NCBI GenBank assembly: GCA_964503145.1 | Contig: CAZCYV010000009.1 | Location: 62,001 to 126,000 of the forward strand | Source of the DNA: RBG-16-57-11 sp964503145 | GTDB taxonomy: Bacteria > Chloroflexota > Anaerolineae > Anaerolineales > UBA4823 | Reading direction: 5' to 3' | DNA: 64,000 nt | Shown here: positions 24,307 to 33,306 of the stretch, piece by piece | Numbering within the stretch: the stretch's first letter is position 1 | Layout: the number at the start of each line of letters is the position of its first letter | Notes under the pieces: generated by a model | Database searches by the model: none | The model's input: only the letters and a program-made list of their open reading frames with translations | What the model was told of the DNA's origin: nothing | Made by a program: the position numbers and the translations under genes

Positions 24307-24774
24307 ATGGGTGAGCCGATATATTTGACTGCCGAGGGCGCAGAACGCCTGCGCGCCGAGTTAGCTCAGTTGAAAGGCCCAGAGCGCGAAGCCATGGCCA
24401 GGCGCCTGCGCGCCGCTGTTTCGCAGGGCGACCTTTCCGAGAACGCCGATTATCACAAGGCCAAGGAAGACCAGGCCTTTCTGGAGGGGCGCATCCAGGA
24501 GCTGGAATATCTGCTGAAAAACGCCATCATCATCGAGGCCGGCGCCGGACGGCGCGAGCAGGTGGAGGTCGGCGCCACCGTCACCGTCCAGGAAGAAGAC
24601 TATGATCCTGAGACCTACTATATTGTCGGCGCCAAAGAAGCCGACCCGCGCAACGGGCGCATCTCCAACGAATCGCCCATCGGCCGCGCCCTGATGGGGG
24701 CGCGCCCAGGGGATGTGGTCGTCGCCGACACCCCCGGCGGCCAGGTGCGCCTGAAGATCATCAAGATCGAATGA
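24307..24774 (+). CDS. greA: Transcript cleavage factor GreA
   Basis: At 155 residues it has the GreA layout: an N-terminal coiled coil with the tip AVSQGDLSENADYHKAKEDQ (acidic tip residues that enter the RNA polymerase secondary channel) and a C-terminal FKBP-like domain ending NESPIGRALMGARPGDVV. It rescues backtracked RNA polymerase. The ATG at 24307 has AGGAGGT six bases upstream; a TTG one codon earlier is less likely. A strong terminator follows. Confidence 0.97.
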   Translation: MGEPIYLTAEGAERLRAELAQLKGPEREAMARRLRAAVSQGDLSENADYHKAKEDQAFLEGRIQELEYLLKNAIIIEAGAGRREQVEVGATVTVQEEDYDPETYYIVGAKEADPRNGRISNESPIGRALMGARPGDVVVADTPGGQVRLKIIKIE

Positions 24775-24810
24775 GGGTTCGGGGGAAGAATTCCATGGAG
24801 TGTTGAATGC

Positions 24811-24843
24811 AAAAACTGGCGGCCCGAAGGTCGCCAGTTTTTT
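24811..24843 (+). terminator. Bidirectional rho-independent terminator between greA and the convergent membrane-protein gene
   Basis: An 11-bp stem (24811-24821 AAAAACTGGCG with 24832-24842 CGCCAGTTTTT) with a 10-base loop. T-runs arise on both strands, so it can end greA and the minus-strand gene that stops at 24863. Confidence 0.9.
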
Positions 24844-24862
24844 GTTCAACCCCCGTTGGGGT

Positions 24863-25843
24863 TTATTTCTGCCAGACTGCCAGCTCCAGCAACAGGTTAT
24901 CGAAGACGCTCTTTGGCGGCAGGGGGCTTTTCTCGTCATAGGCCATGTTGACCACCCGCGCCACCATGGTCAGCGTCTGGGTCTCCAGCACGAATTCCTT
25001 GTCCGGCGCAGCCAGCTCCAGCTCGCCTTTGGCGCGCAGCCGCTGGCTGATGGCGCCATCGGTGTAGGCGTGCTCGCTCATCAACACTTTGGTCACCGTC
25101 TGGATGTCGTTCTTGTCGAACAGCCAGACCTCGAAGGCGGTCACCTTCTTTGGGTCGCCCACGCCCAGGGTCTCCGAAATGCTCACCCCACACTCGCCCA
25201 GGAATTCACCGTTGGGGGCGTCGATGCTGAAGGAGTCGTCGAACAGGTCATCGCCCAGCTTGTAAGATGCCAGGAACTGCGCCACCGGCGGCGCCTGCTC
25301 GGTATCCACCGTGTAATCCGTCATGCGGGCGGCCTTGCGCGCCTCCGCCGCCTGCATCGCCGGGGTCGGCCCCAGGCTCTCCGTCCGTGGGGCGCGCCCG
25401 CGCAGCAGGAAGACCGCCCCCAGGACGATCACCACCAGCAGGATCAGGCAGACCACCCCGATCAACAGGTAGAGCCAGTTCAGCCCCTGCGCCTTGGCCG
25501 GCTGCGGGGTTAGCGCCACCACGTTGGTGTTGAAGGAGGCGATGGCATCGTCGCTCAAGGGCGCCGGATTTTGCATCACTCGCCCCAGCGCCTCTGACCC
25601 CGCCTCGCCCAGCGCGGCGAAGCGCTCCTGGGCGGTAGCCGCGTCGCCGTTCAAGCTGTATAATTCGATGGACATGCGCAGGAACTTATCCTGCCACTCC
25701 GGGCTCAGGGCGGCGGGTGTCGCATCGACCCACTCCACTGGCCACAGCCACCAGCCCAGGATGACCAGGCCGAACAACGTTCCGATCACCAGACCGGCGA
25801 TGAGCATCGCCGTGGGGTTTTTGAACAATTGCCGAATGTTCAT
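24863..25843 (-). CDS. Two-segment membrane protein of unknown function
   Basis: The 326-residue product has an N-terminal hydrophobic segment (MLIAGLVIGTLFGLVILGWWL), about 75 extracytoplasmic residues, a second segment (LNWLYLLIGVVCLILLVVIVLGAVFLL) and a soluble C-terminal domain of about 170 residues that is presumably cytoplasmic. The C-terminal part contains SFSIDAPNGEFLGECGVSIS and ends AVWQK. I recognise no family. The start at 25843 has GGGAG upstream and is preferred over one at 25882. It is followed by the terminator shared with greA. Confidence 0.8.
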   Translation of the reverse strand: MNIRQLFKNPTAMLIAGLVIGTLFGLVILGWWLWPVEWVDATPAALSPEWQDKFLRMSIELYSLNGDAATAQERFAALGEAGSEALGRVMQNPAPLSDDAIASFNTNVVALTPQPAKAQGLNWLYLLIGVVCLILLVVIVLGAVFLLRGRAPRTESLGPTPAMQAAEARKAARMTDYTVDTEQAPPVAQFLASYKLGDDLFDDSFSIDAPNGEFLGECGVSISETLGVGDPKKVTAFEVWLFDKNDIQTVTKVLMSEHAYTDGAISQRLRAKGELELAAPDKEFVLETQTLTMVARVVNMAYDEKSPLPPKSVFDNLLLELAVWQK

Positions 25844-26095
25844 CGTTTCACTCCCTGTTGGATTCTGATTCCTGTTCCGCAATCTGATCGCCTGTCTGGC
25901 GATGAGTTGGCCAGCGGGCGGAGCCTCCGTATGGATATCGCCTATCTGTTCTAATTTTAGACCATAGTGGCAAAAAATGCAACTATTTTTTCAGATTGGC
26001 CTTTCGCGGCGCTCTTTTTTTACTGGCCGCTGGGGCTGTCGCCATGCTGGCTACATCTCATCGGGTGCAAGACTCATGCCGATTATCCAAATCGC

Positions 26096-28426
26096 TCACG
26101 CGGCGTCGGCCATTTCGTCCACCACCACCTGATCCAGCGGGAACCGCTCCTCGCATTGCAGGCACTGGGCGTTCTGCTTGTCGGCGATCACCAGCAAGCC
26201 GCCGCATTCCGGGCAGGGGCGCGGCAAGGGCTGCTTCCAGGAGGTGAAATCACAATCGGGGTAATTAGCGCAGCCATAGAAGACGCGCCCTTTGCGCGTC
26301 TTGCGGATGACGATCTCGCCGCCATCCTTGGGGCAGGTCACGCCGATCTTCTCCAGCCAGGCTTCGGTGTAACGGCAATCGGGGAAGTTGCTGCAACTAA
26401 TGAACTTGCCATAGCGCCCCCAGCGGATCACCAGCTCGTGGCCGCACTCCGGGCACTCCCGTCCGATCGGCTCCGGGCCAACGTTGTGCTCGGGCATTTT
26501 CTCCTCGGCCGCAACCACCTTTTGGGAGAAGGGCTGGTAGAACTCGCGTATCACCTTCACCCAGTCTAGTTCGCCGGCGGCGATGCGGTCCAACTCGGCC
26601 TCCATCTGCGCGGTGAAGCCCACGTCCAGGATGTCCGGGAAGTGCTCGATGAGCAGGTCGTTGACCAGTACGCCGGTCTCGGTGGGCGTCAGGCGCTTGC
26701 CATCCCGCACCACATAGCCGCGCTGCTGCAGCGTCCCCAGGATCGGCGCGTAAGTGGACGGGCGGCCGATGCCGTATTCCTCCAGGGCGCGCACCAGCGT
26801 GGCTTCCGAATAGCGCGGCGGCGGCTGGGTAAAATGCTGTTCGGGCAGCAGCCGCTCCAGTTTCTGCGCCTGGCCTTCGCTCAGTTCGGCGGGGATGCGC
26901 GCCGTCTCCTCTTCCTCGCCCTTCTGATCCTCATCGCGGGCCTCCTCGTACACGATCAGGAAGCCGGGGAAGACCACTACCGAACCCGAAGCGCGGAACA
27001 GATAGGTGTTGGCGCCGTGTACGCCGGCCACCTCCACCGAGAGCGTATCATACACCGCCGGCGCCATCTGCGAAGCGACGAAGCGCTGCCAGATGAGCTG
27101 ATACAGCCGGAACTGGTCGCGGTTGAGGTGCTCTTTCAAGGCCTCCGGCTGGCGCAGCACCGAGGTAGGGCGGATGGCTTCGTGGGCTTCCTGCGCGCCC
27201 ACAGCTTTGGTCTTGTACTTCGGCGGCGTCTCGGGGACGAATTTGGCCCCGTAGCGCTCGCCGATGAACTGGCGCGCTTCGGCCTGCGCCAGCTCGGCCA
27301 CGTTGGTCGAGTCGGTGCGCATATAGGTGATCAGGCCCACTGCGCCGCCCTGGCCGATGTCGATGCCTTCGTAGAGTTGCTGCGCCAGGGCCATCGTGCG
27401 CCGGGCGGTGTAACCCAGGCGGCGCGAGGCCTCCTGCTGCAGGGTGCTGGTGATGAATGGGGCGGCGGGATTACGCCGCCGCTCGCCGCGCTTGATCCTG
27501 GCGATAGTATAGCTGGCGGCCTCCAGCTCCTCCAGGATCGGGCGCACCGCCTCCTCGCTCTCCAGCACCGGGTCGGCGTCGTTGATCTTCGCCAGGCGGG
27601 CGATGAACGTCTGCTGCTCGGCCGGGGGGCGACCGTTTTCGGGGCGGAACTCGGCGGCGATGGTCCAGTATTCTTGCGGTGTGAAGGCCTCGATTTCGCG
27701 CTCGCGCTCGACGACCAGCCGCAGCGCCACCGATTGCACCCGCCCCGCCGACAGGCGGCTGCGTACCTTGCGCCACAGCAGCGGGCTGAGGTTGTAGCCC
27801 ACCAGGCGGTCGAGCACCCGCCGCGCCTGCTGCGCATCCACCAGCGCCATATCGATGCCCCGCGAATGCGAGAAGGCCTCGGCAATCGCCGGCTCGGTGA
27901 TCTCGTGGAAGACCACCCGCCGGGTCACCTTGGGGTCGATGCGCGCCGATTCCATCAGGTGCCAGGCAATCGCCTCGCCTTCGCGGTCGGGGTCGGTGGC
28001 CAGGTAAACCTCGGCGGCCTGGTCGGCCAGGCTCTTGATCTCTTTCACCACGGCGCGCTTTTCATTCGGCACGCGGTATTTGGGGGCGAAATCGTTGTCC
28101 ACATCCACCGATAGCTGCGAGCGCAGCAGATCGCGCACATGTCCCACCGAGGCTTTGACCGTGTAATCCTTGCCCAGGAAGCGCCCCACGGTGCGCGCCT
28201 TGGCCGGCGATTCGACGATCACCAGCTTGCCGGAGCGTTTCTTGCCGCGCTCGTCCGGGCTAGGCGGCGTCAGCCCTTCATGCGCTTCGGTGCGCCCCAT
28301 GCGGAACAGGGTCGTGCCGCAGACCGGGCAGGCGCCGCGGGTGGCCGGCGCCCCGCTCTGGGTGAACACCGCCTGAGGATCGACGATTTCGCGCTTGGTT
28401 TTGCATTTCACACAGTAAGCTTCCAC
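26096..28426 (-). CDS. topA: DNA topoisomerase I with N-terminal DUF5679-like zinc ribbon
   Basis: The 776-residue enzyme has a Toprim domain (KLVIVESPAKARTVGRFLG), a DPDREGEAIAWHL metal site, and the catalytic tyrosine in LITYMRTDSTNV. Three C-terminal topoisomerase zinc fingers follow (CPECG...CSNFPDC, CPKDG...CANYPDC, CPECG...CLQC). It relaxes negative supercoils. Unusually, residues 1-50 form an extra zinc-ribbon module (YCVKCKTKRE ... CPVCGTTLFRMG) that normally occurs as a separate small protein (DUF5679-like). The GTG start follows AGGAGGT, so the extra domain is clearly part of the gene. dprA lies just upstream. Confidence 0.96.
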   Translation of the reverse strand: MEAYCVKCKTKREIVDPQAVFTQSGAPATRGACPVCGTTLFRMGRTEAHEGLTPPSPDERGKKRSGKLVIVESPAKARTVGRFLGKDYTVKASVGHVRDLLRSQLSVDVDNDFAPKYRVPNEKRAVVKEIKSLADQAAEVYLATDPDREGEAIAWHLMESARIDPKVTRRVVFHEITEPAIAEAFSHSRGIDMALVDAQQARRVLDRLVGYNLSPLLWRKVRSRLSAGRVQSVALRLVVEREREIEAFTPQEYWTIAAEFRPENGRPPAEQQTFIARLAKINDADPVLESEEAVRPILEELEAASYTIARIKRGERRRNPAAPFITSTLQQEASRRLGYTARRTMALAQQLYEGIDIGQGGAVGLITYMRTDSTNVAELAQAEARQFIGERYGAKFVPETPPKYKTKAVGAQEAHEAIRPTSVLRQPEALKEHLNRDQFRLYQLIWQRFVASQMAPAVYDTLSVEVAGVHGANTYLFRASGSVVVFPGFLIVYEEARDEDQKGEEEETARIPAELSEGQAQKLERLLPEQHFTQPPPRYSEATLVRALEEYGIGRPSTYAPILGTLQQRGYVVRDGKRLTPTETGVLVNDLLIEHFPDILDVGFTAQMEAELDRIAAGELDWVKVIREFYQPFSQKVVAAEEKMPEHNVGPEPIGRECPECGHELVIRWGRYGKFISCSNFPDCRYTEAWLEKIGVTCPKDGGEIVIRKTRKGRVFYGCANYPDCDFTSWKQPLPRPCPECGGLLVIADKQNAQCLQCEERFPLDQVVVDEMADAA

Positions 28427-28437
28427 TGAGATACCTC

Positions 28438-29550
28438 CTAGGTCGAGTAGTCGGCCTTTGGTTCGAAGACCGCCACATAGTTCATCCCGCCCACCTGGCG
28501 CACCAGCCCCTTCAGCTCCATCAGCGTCAGCGCCGCCGAGACCTGCTCGATGGACATTTCCGCCCGGGCGCGGATTTCGTCCACATGCACCGGTTCGTGC
28601 CCCAGGATTGCGTATAGCTTAGCCTCGGTGGCGTCCCCTGGCAGGACGGCGCGCGCTGCTTGCTGCTGGCTCACCTGGTTCAGGCCGAGCCGCGTCAGCA
28701 GGTCGGACACATTCAAGAAGATTTGCGCCCCTTCGGCGATCAGGCGGTTGGTGCCCTTGCTCTGTGGGGCATAGATGCTCCCCGGCACGGCGAACACCGG
28801 CCGCCCCTGCTCGCTGGCAAAGTTGGCCGTGATCAGCGCGCCGCTGCTCTCCCCGGCTTCGACCACCACCACCGCCTGCGACAGGCCAGAGATGATACGG
28901 TTGCGCGGCGGGAAATTGACCGCTTCGGGCGGCGTGCCGGGCGGGTAATCGCTCACCAGCGCCCCCTGCTGGCATAGTTGCTCCGCCAGGCGGCGATGTT
29001 CGGGCGGATAGACGATATCCACGCCGTTGCCCAGCACCGCCAGCGTCCTGCCCCCGGCTTTCAGCGCCGCCTGGTGCGCGGCGGCGTCGATGCCCCGCGC
29101 CAGCCCGCTCACCACGCTGACGCCGCGCTGCGCCAGGGCTGCCGCCAGCTCGCCGGCCACCTGGCGGCCGTAGGCCGTCGCCCGTCGCGTCCCCACGATG
29201 GCGATGCACCACTGATCCGCTTCGCTGATCTCGCCGCGCAGGTACAGCACCGGCGGCGGCTGGTCGATCTCCTTCAGGCGGCGCGGGTAGGCGGGGTCCT
29301 CCCAGGTCAGCACGCGGATGTCCTGACGCTGAACGGCCTCCCACATTTGCTCATCCACGCCCTCCTGGCGCGCCTTCACCACGCCTTCAACCAGCCGGGC
29401 GCTCAGCCCGGCGGCCTCCAGCTCCTCCGGCGTCGCCTCCCAGGCGGTCTGCGCGTCGCCGAAATACGCCAGCAGGGCGCGCATCCTGGCGGAGCCGATG
29501 CCGCGCACCAGGTTGAAGGCAATCCAGTAGCGCAGGGTTTCGTCTTGCAT
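28438..29550 (-). CDS. dprA: DNA-processing protein DprA (Smf)
   Basis: The 370-residue protein has the DprA Rossmann-like core: IVGTRRATAYGRQ, VVSGLARGIDAAAHQAAL, LAVLGNGVDIVYPPEH and PPRNRIISGLSQAVVVVEA. The C-terminus carries a winged-helix-like domain (VHVDEIRARAEMSIEQVSAAL). It loads RecA onto incoming single-stranded DNA during transformation. It lies 21 bases after rimM and 11 bases before topA. Competence apparatus genes are not in the window. Confidence 0.96.
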   Translation of the reverse strand: MQDETLRYWIAFNLVRGIGSARMRALLAYFGDAQTAWEATPEELEAAGLSARLVEGVVKARQEGVDEQMWEAVQRQDIRVLTWEDPAYPRRLKEIDQPPPVLYLRGEISEADQWCIAIVGTRRATAYGRQVAGELAAALAQRGVSVVSGLARGIDAAAHQAALKAGGRTLAVLGNGVDIVYPPEHRRLAEQLCQQGALVSDYPPGTPPEAVNFPPRNRIISGLSQAVVVVEAGESSGALITANFASEQGRPVFAVPGSIYAPQSKGTNRLIAEGAQIFLNVSDLLTRLGLNQVSQQQAARAVLPGDATEAKLYAILGHEPVHVDEIRARAEMSIEQVSAALTLMELKGLVRQVGGMNYVAVFEPKADYST

Positions 29551-29571
29551 GTGAGTCTGGTTTGGATGGGG

Positions 29572-30102
29572 TCAGATCAATCCAGGCAGCAGGTGGGCGC
29601 GGATCAGCCGGTTTTCCAGGTCGATCTCCTGGATGACCGACTGGATGGCGGGCAGCAGGATTTCGCCGCCCTCGCCGCGCACTACGTACACGTCATTGGC
29701 CGCGGTGCTCAGGATTTCGTGAACCGTTCCCAGCTCCTGGCCTTCGTCGCTGACCACGCGCAGCCCCAACAACTGGTGGTGATAGTACTCTCCCTCGGGC
29801 AAAGGGGGGCGGTCGGCGGCGGTGACGTACACCAGGGCGTTGCGCAGCGCGCCCACCGCTTCAGGGGTGTCGTAGCCCTCGAAGGCCAGCAACAGCCCCT
29901 TGCCGTGCGTCCGGCGGCTGCGGATGCGCAGGCGTTGGCGCTGCTCGCCGACATACACGCTCACCCCGCGCGCCAGGCGCTCCGGGAAGTCGGTGATCAC
30001 CTCCAGCAGCATTTCGCCGCGCACCCCGTGCGGATGGCGCAGCTTGCCGACCACCAAGAATTCAGGCTCACCGACCGGCGGCGAGCCTGCTCCCTGCTCC
30101 AT
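29572..30102 (-). CDS. rimM: Ribosome maturation factor RimM
   Basis: The 176-residue product has the RimM start (EFLVVGKLRHPHGVRGEMLLEVITDFPERL) and the PRC-barrel end (YYHHQLLGLRVV ... NDVYVV ... LLPAIQSVIQEID). RimM helps maturation of the 30S head around protein S19. I take the ATG at 30102; a GTG at 30138 is possible, and the ribosome site is weak for both. It follows the KH-domain gene by 49 bases. The usual next genes trmD and rplS are absent; dprA follows instead. Confidence 0.94.
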   Translation of the reverse strand: MEQGAGSPPVGEPEFLVVGKLRHPHGVRGEMLLEVITDFPERLARGVSVYVGEQRQRLRIRSRRTHGKGLLLAFEGYDTPEAVGALRNALVYVTAADRPPLPEGEYYHHQLLGLRVVSDEGQELGTVHEILSTAANDVYVVRGEGGEILLPAIQSVIQEIDLENRLIRAHLLPGLI

Positions 30103-30151
30103 TGACCTGTTTTTATTCACTCTGGGTGTGCTCACGGAGCCGCAGCGGCGA

Positions 30152-30388
30152 TCAATCCGGCTCGACGATATCCAGGGTGACGCGCTTGCCTTCCTGGGCG
30201 GCGGCCACGCGCAGCAGGGTGCGAATCGCCCCGGCGACGCGCCCGCTCTTGCCAATGATCCGCCCCATATCCTCTTTGGCCACCTGCAGGCTCAGGATCA
30301 CCTGCGCCCCGCGGCGGTACTGGGTGACGCGGACCTGGGTCGGGTCATCCACCAGGGAGCGGGCGATGAATTCTACCAGCTCTTGCAC
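30152..30388 (-). CDS. khpA: KH-domain RNA-binding protein KhpA
   Basis: The 78-residue protein is a single type II KH domain with the GxxG loop in MGRIIGKSGRVAGAIRTLL. KhpA proteins bind RNA broadly, often with KhpB/Jag, and affect cell division and envelope growth in Gram-positive species. The GTG start follows GGGAGGTGA. The rpsP-khpA-rimM order is common in bacteria. Confidence 0.95.
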   Translation of the reverse strand: MQELVEFIARSLVDDPTQVRVTQYRRGAQVILSLQVAKEDMGRIIGKSGRVAGAIRTLLRVAAAQEGKRVTLDIVEPD

Positions 30389-30448
30389 AGCTCACCTCCC
30401 AAGAAAGCCCGTGTCCGGGCTCTGGATCAGCTTCGCCGCTCGGGGTGT

Positions 30449-30802
30449 CTATTTCCGGGCGGTGCGTTCGGTTTTGGGGTTGACGTTGCGCGCCGCCTCG
30501 GCTGCGCTGGCCTCGGCCAGCAGGGTCTGCAGGTCTTCACCCTTCTTGAAGCGCTCGTAACGTTCGAGGGTGCCGGCGCTGCGGAAGATCTTCACTACCG
30601 ATTCGCTGGGCTGGGCGCCTTTGCTCAGCCAGTCGAACACGCGATCCTCTTTGATCTGGATCGTCGCCGGTTCGGTGCGCGGGTTGTACATGCCCAGGAT
30701 TTCCAGGAAACGCCCATCTCGCTGGGCTTCTTTGTCCGCCGCTACGATGCGGTAGCTGGGCTGCCCCTTTAATCCCGTTCTGCGTAGTCTTAAACGTACC
30801 AT
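30449..30802 (-). CDS. rpsP: 30S ribosomal protein S16
   Basis: The 117-residue protein begins MVRLRLRRTGLKGQPSYRIV and has the S16 core KIFRSAGTLERYERFKKGE. The C-terminal tail of about 30 residues (Ala- and charge-rich) extends beyond the minimal S16. A strong AAGGAG lies upstream. It follows ffh by about 45 bases, so an ffh-rpsP-khpA-rimM transcript is likely. Confidence 0.97.
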   Translation of the reverse strand: MVRLRLRRTGLKGQPSYRIVAADKEAQRDGRFLEILGMYNPRTEPATIQIKEDRVFDWLSKGAQPSESVVKIFRSAGTLERYERFKKGEDLQTLLAEASAAEAARNVNPKTERTARK

Positions 30803-30847
30803 GAAACTGATCTCCTTACGAAACTGAGTTCACGAAATTTAGTCCGA

Positions 30848-32170
30848 TCATCCAAACATCCGCGGCAACCCGCGCATGCCAGATTTCTTCAGGGTCTTGA
30901 ACAGCTTCTGCGCCTCGCGGAACTGCTTCAGCATGCGGTTCACGTCTTGCACTTCGGTGCCCGAACCGCGGGCGATGCGCCGACGGCGCGAAGCGTTCAG
31001 GATGTCCGGCCGACGGCGTTCCTCGCGGGTCATCGAGTTGATGATCGCCTCGGTCAGCTTGAGTTGCCTCTCGGCGTCTTGCGGCGAGATCTGCCGCGCC
31101 ATCTGCCCCAGGCCGCCAGGGAGCATCTCCAGGATCTGCCCCAGGGGGCCCATCTTGCGCAACTGGCGCAACTGGTCGGCGAAATCCTGCAGGGTGAATT
31201 CGCCGGACATCATCTTCTCGGCCTGCTCGCGGGCCACCTTTTCGTCGTAGGCGGCCTCGGCGCGCTCGATCAGGCCCAGGATGTCGCCCATCCCCAGGAT
31301 GCGCCCGGCCAGGCGCTGGGGATCGTAGGCCTCGATGGCGTCCAGCGCTTCGCCGGTGCCCAGGAACTTGATCGGCACGCCGGTCACCGAGCGGATCGAG
31401 ATCGCCGCGCCGCCGCGGGCGTCGCCTTCGATCTTGGTCAGAAACAGTCCGGTGAGCGGCACCACTTCACGGAAGCCTTTGGCGATGTTCACCGCCTCCT
31501 GGCCGATCATCGAGTCCACCACCAGCAGCACTTCTGCCGGGTTGACCTTGCTCTGGATGGCGCGCAGCTCGTCCATCAGCGCCTGGTCGAGCTGGGAGCG
31601 GCCGGCGGTGTCCAGGATGACCACGCTGTAGCCGCCTTTTTGCGCCTGCTCCACCGCCCGACGCGCCAGATCGGGCGGCTTCACCCCTGGCTCGTACACC
31701 ACGGGCACGTTGAGGCGCTCGCCCAGCGTCTCCAACTGGCGCACGGCCGCCGGACGGTAGGGGTCGCACGCCACCAGCATCACCCGCTCGCCCTGTGAGC
31801 GCAGCAACCGCGCCAGCTTGCCGGCGGCGGTGGTCTTGCCCGAGCCTTGCAGCCCCACCAGCATCAGGGTGCGCGGTCGCGGCCCGCTCAGGTTCAGCCG
31901 CTCCGCCGGGCCGAGCGTCTGGATCAGTTCCTCGTGGACGATCTTCACCACCTGCTGGCCCGGGTTGAGCGCCTTCGAGACCTCCTGCCCCACGGCGCGC
32001 TCGCGCACCCGCCCGACGAAATCCTTTACCACGCCGTAATTGACGTCGGCTTCCAGCAGCGCCAGGCGCACCTCGCGCATCGCCGCGTCGACATCCGACT
32101 CGGACAGCTTGCCGCGTCGACGCAGGCCGTTGAAGACATCTTCCAGGCGTTGGGTCAAGTTCTCAAACAC
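30848..32170 (-). CDS. ffh: Signal recognition particle protein Ffh (SRP54)
   Basis: The 440-residue GTPase has an N domain, G1 motif GLQGSGKTTAAGKLA, DTAGRSQLD, TKIEGDARGG, and a methionine-rich M domain with the RNA-binding GSGT...NRMLKQF helix. It targets nascent membrane proteins to FtsY and SecYEG. The start is GTG. A promoter lies 8 bases upstream, so the message is predicted to be leaderless. Confidence 0.97.
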   Translation of the reverse strand: MFENLTQRLEDVFNGLRRRGKLSESDVDAAMREVRLALLEADVNYGVVKDFVGRVRERAVGQEVSKALNPGQQVVKIVHEELIQTLGPAERLNLSGPRPRTLMLVGLQGSGKTTAAGKLARLLRSQGERVMLVACDPYRPAAVRQLETLGERLNVPVVYEPGVKPPDLARRAVEQAQKGGYSVVILDTAGRSQLDQALMDELRAIQSKVNPAEVLLVVDSMIGQEAVNIAKGFREVVPLTGLFLTKIEGDARGGAAISIRSVTGVPIKFLGTGEALDAIEAYDPQRLAGRILGMGDILGLIERAEAAYDEKVAREQAEKMMSGEFTLQDFADQLRQLRKMGPLGQILEMLPGGLGQMARQISPQDAERQLKLTEAIINSMTREERRRPDILNASRRRRIARGSGTEVQDVNRMLKQFREAQKLFKTLKKSGMRGLPRMFG

Positions 32171-32178
32171 GAAACTGA

Positions 32179-32207
32179 ATTTTAGCCTGTAAGCCGCGTT
32201 CGGTCAA
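32179..32207 (-). promoter_or_regulatory. Sigma-70-type promoter for ffh (leaderless)
   Basis: Minus strand: TTGACC, 17 bases, TAAAAT. Only 8 bases separate the -10 box from the GTG at 32170, so transcription should start at or about 2 bases before the start codon. Confidence 0.75.
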
Positions 32208-32441
32208 GGTTTTTAACAAACCATATTAGATGAAACGCTCGCAGTCAACGGCGGCATCTGGCATGTCTGCGCTTATGCCGAGCGCAGCCGGAGCATACGC
32301 ACAGCCGAGGTCCGGCGCCTTTCGGCTGCGCAGAGAACGCTCCGTTCAGGGTGCCGGGCGTAACTATTCCCTTGTAGAAGTGTTCTGTGTTTGGAACGAT
32401 AAGATCAATCGAAATCCGCAATTCCGCCCGGAGGAAACCAT

Positions 32442-33290
32442 ATGCCCAAAGTTGCCCTGGTGACCGATAGCACTTCTTATATCCCCCCAGAGTATATCCG
32501 CCAATACGATATCAGCGTTGCTCCCCAAATCTTGATCTGGGGCGAGGAGACTTTTCAAGACGGCGTGGACATTCAGCCCGATGAGTTCTACACTCGCCTG
32601 AAGACGGCCAGGATCATGCCCTCCACCTCCCAGGCCACGCCCGGTACCTTCCATAAGATCTTTAGCAACCTGCTGGAACAGGATTATCAGGTGCTGGCCA
32701 TCTTGATCTCCGAGAAGCTCTCCGGCACCATCGCCTCGGCGATCCAGGCGCGCGAAAACTTCCCCGGCGCGCCGATCGAGATCGTCGATTCGTACACCAC
32801 CGCCATGGCGATGGGCTTCCAGGTGCTCAGCGTCGCCCGCGCTGCTGCCGAGGGCGCCACGCTGGCCGAGTGCAAGGCGCTGGCCGAAGAGGCCCGCAAG
32901 CACACCGGCGTGGTCTTCGCTGTGGATACGCTGGAATTCCTGCATCGCGGCGGGCGCATCGGCGGCGGCAGCCGCTTCCTGGGCACAGCCTTGAACATCA
33001 AGCCCATCCTGGAAGTGGTCAACGGGCGCGTCGAAGCGGTCGAGCGCGTGCGCACGCGCCAGAAATCTTTGGATCGCCTGCTGGACCTGGTGCAGGAGCG
33101 CATCGCCGGCCGCACGCCGGTGCGCCTGGCCACGCTCCACGCCCAGGCGCCCGAAGAAGCCCAGAAGTTGCTGGAGATGGGCGGCAAACGCTTCGACGCT
33201 ATCGAGAGCATTTTCTCCGAGGTCAGCCCGGTGGTGGGCACCCACGCCGGCCCCGGCACCGTCGGCCTGGCCTTCATGGCCGGGATGTAG
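32442..33290 (+). CDS. DegV-family fatty-acid-binding protein
   Basis: The 282-residue protein has the DegV pattern: VALVTDSTSYIP at the start, MPSTSQATPG for ligand headgroup binding, SEKLSGTIASA, and the end VVGTHAGPGTVGLAF. DegV/FakB proteins present fatty acids to a FakA kinase, which is not in this window. CGGAGGAAA precedes the ATG. A terminator follows at 33307, so it appears monocistronic. Confidence 0.96.
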   Translation: MPKVALVTDSTSYIPPEYIRQYDISVAPQILIWGEETFQDGVDIQPDEFYTRLKTARIMPSTSQATPGTFHKIFSNLLEQDYQVLAILISEKLSGTIASAIQARENFPGAPIEIVDSYTTAMAMGFQVLSVARAAAEGATLAECKALAEEARKHTGVVFAVDTLEFLHRGGRIGGGSRFLGTALNIKPILEVVNGRVEAVERVRTRQKSLDRLLDLVQERIAGRTPVRLATLHAQAPEEAQKLLEMGGKRFDAIESIFSEVSPVVGTHAGPGTVGLAFMAGM

Positions 33291-33306
33291 CCAGTTTTAA
33301 GTTACA

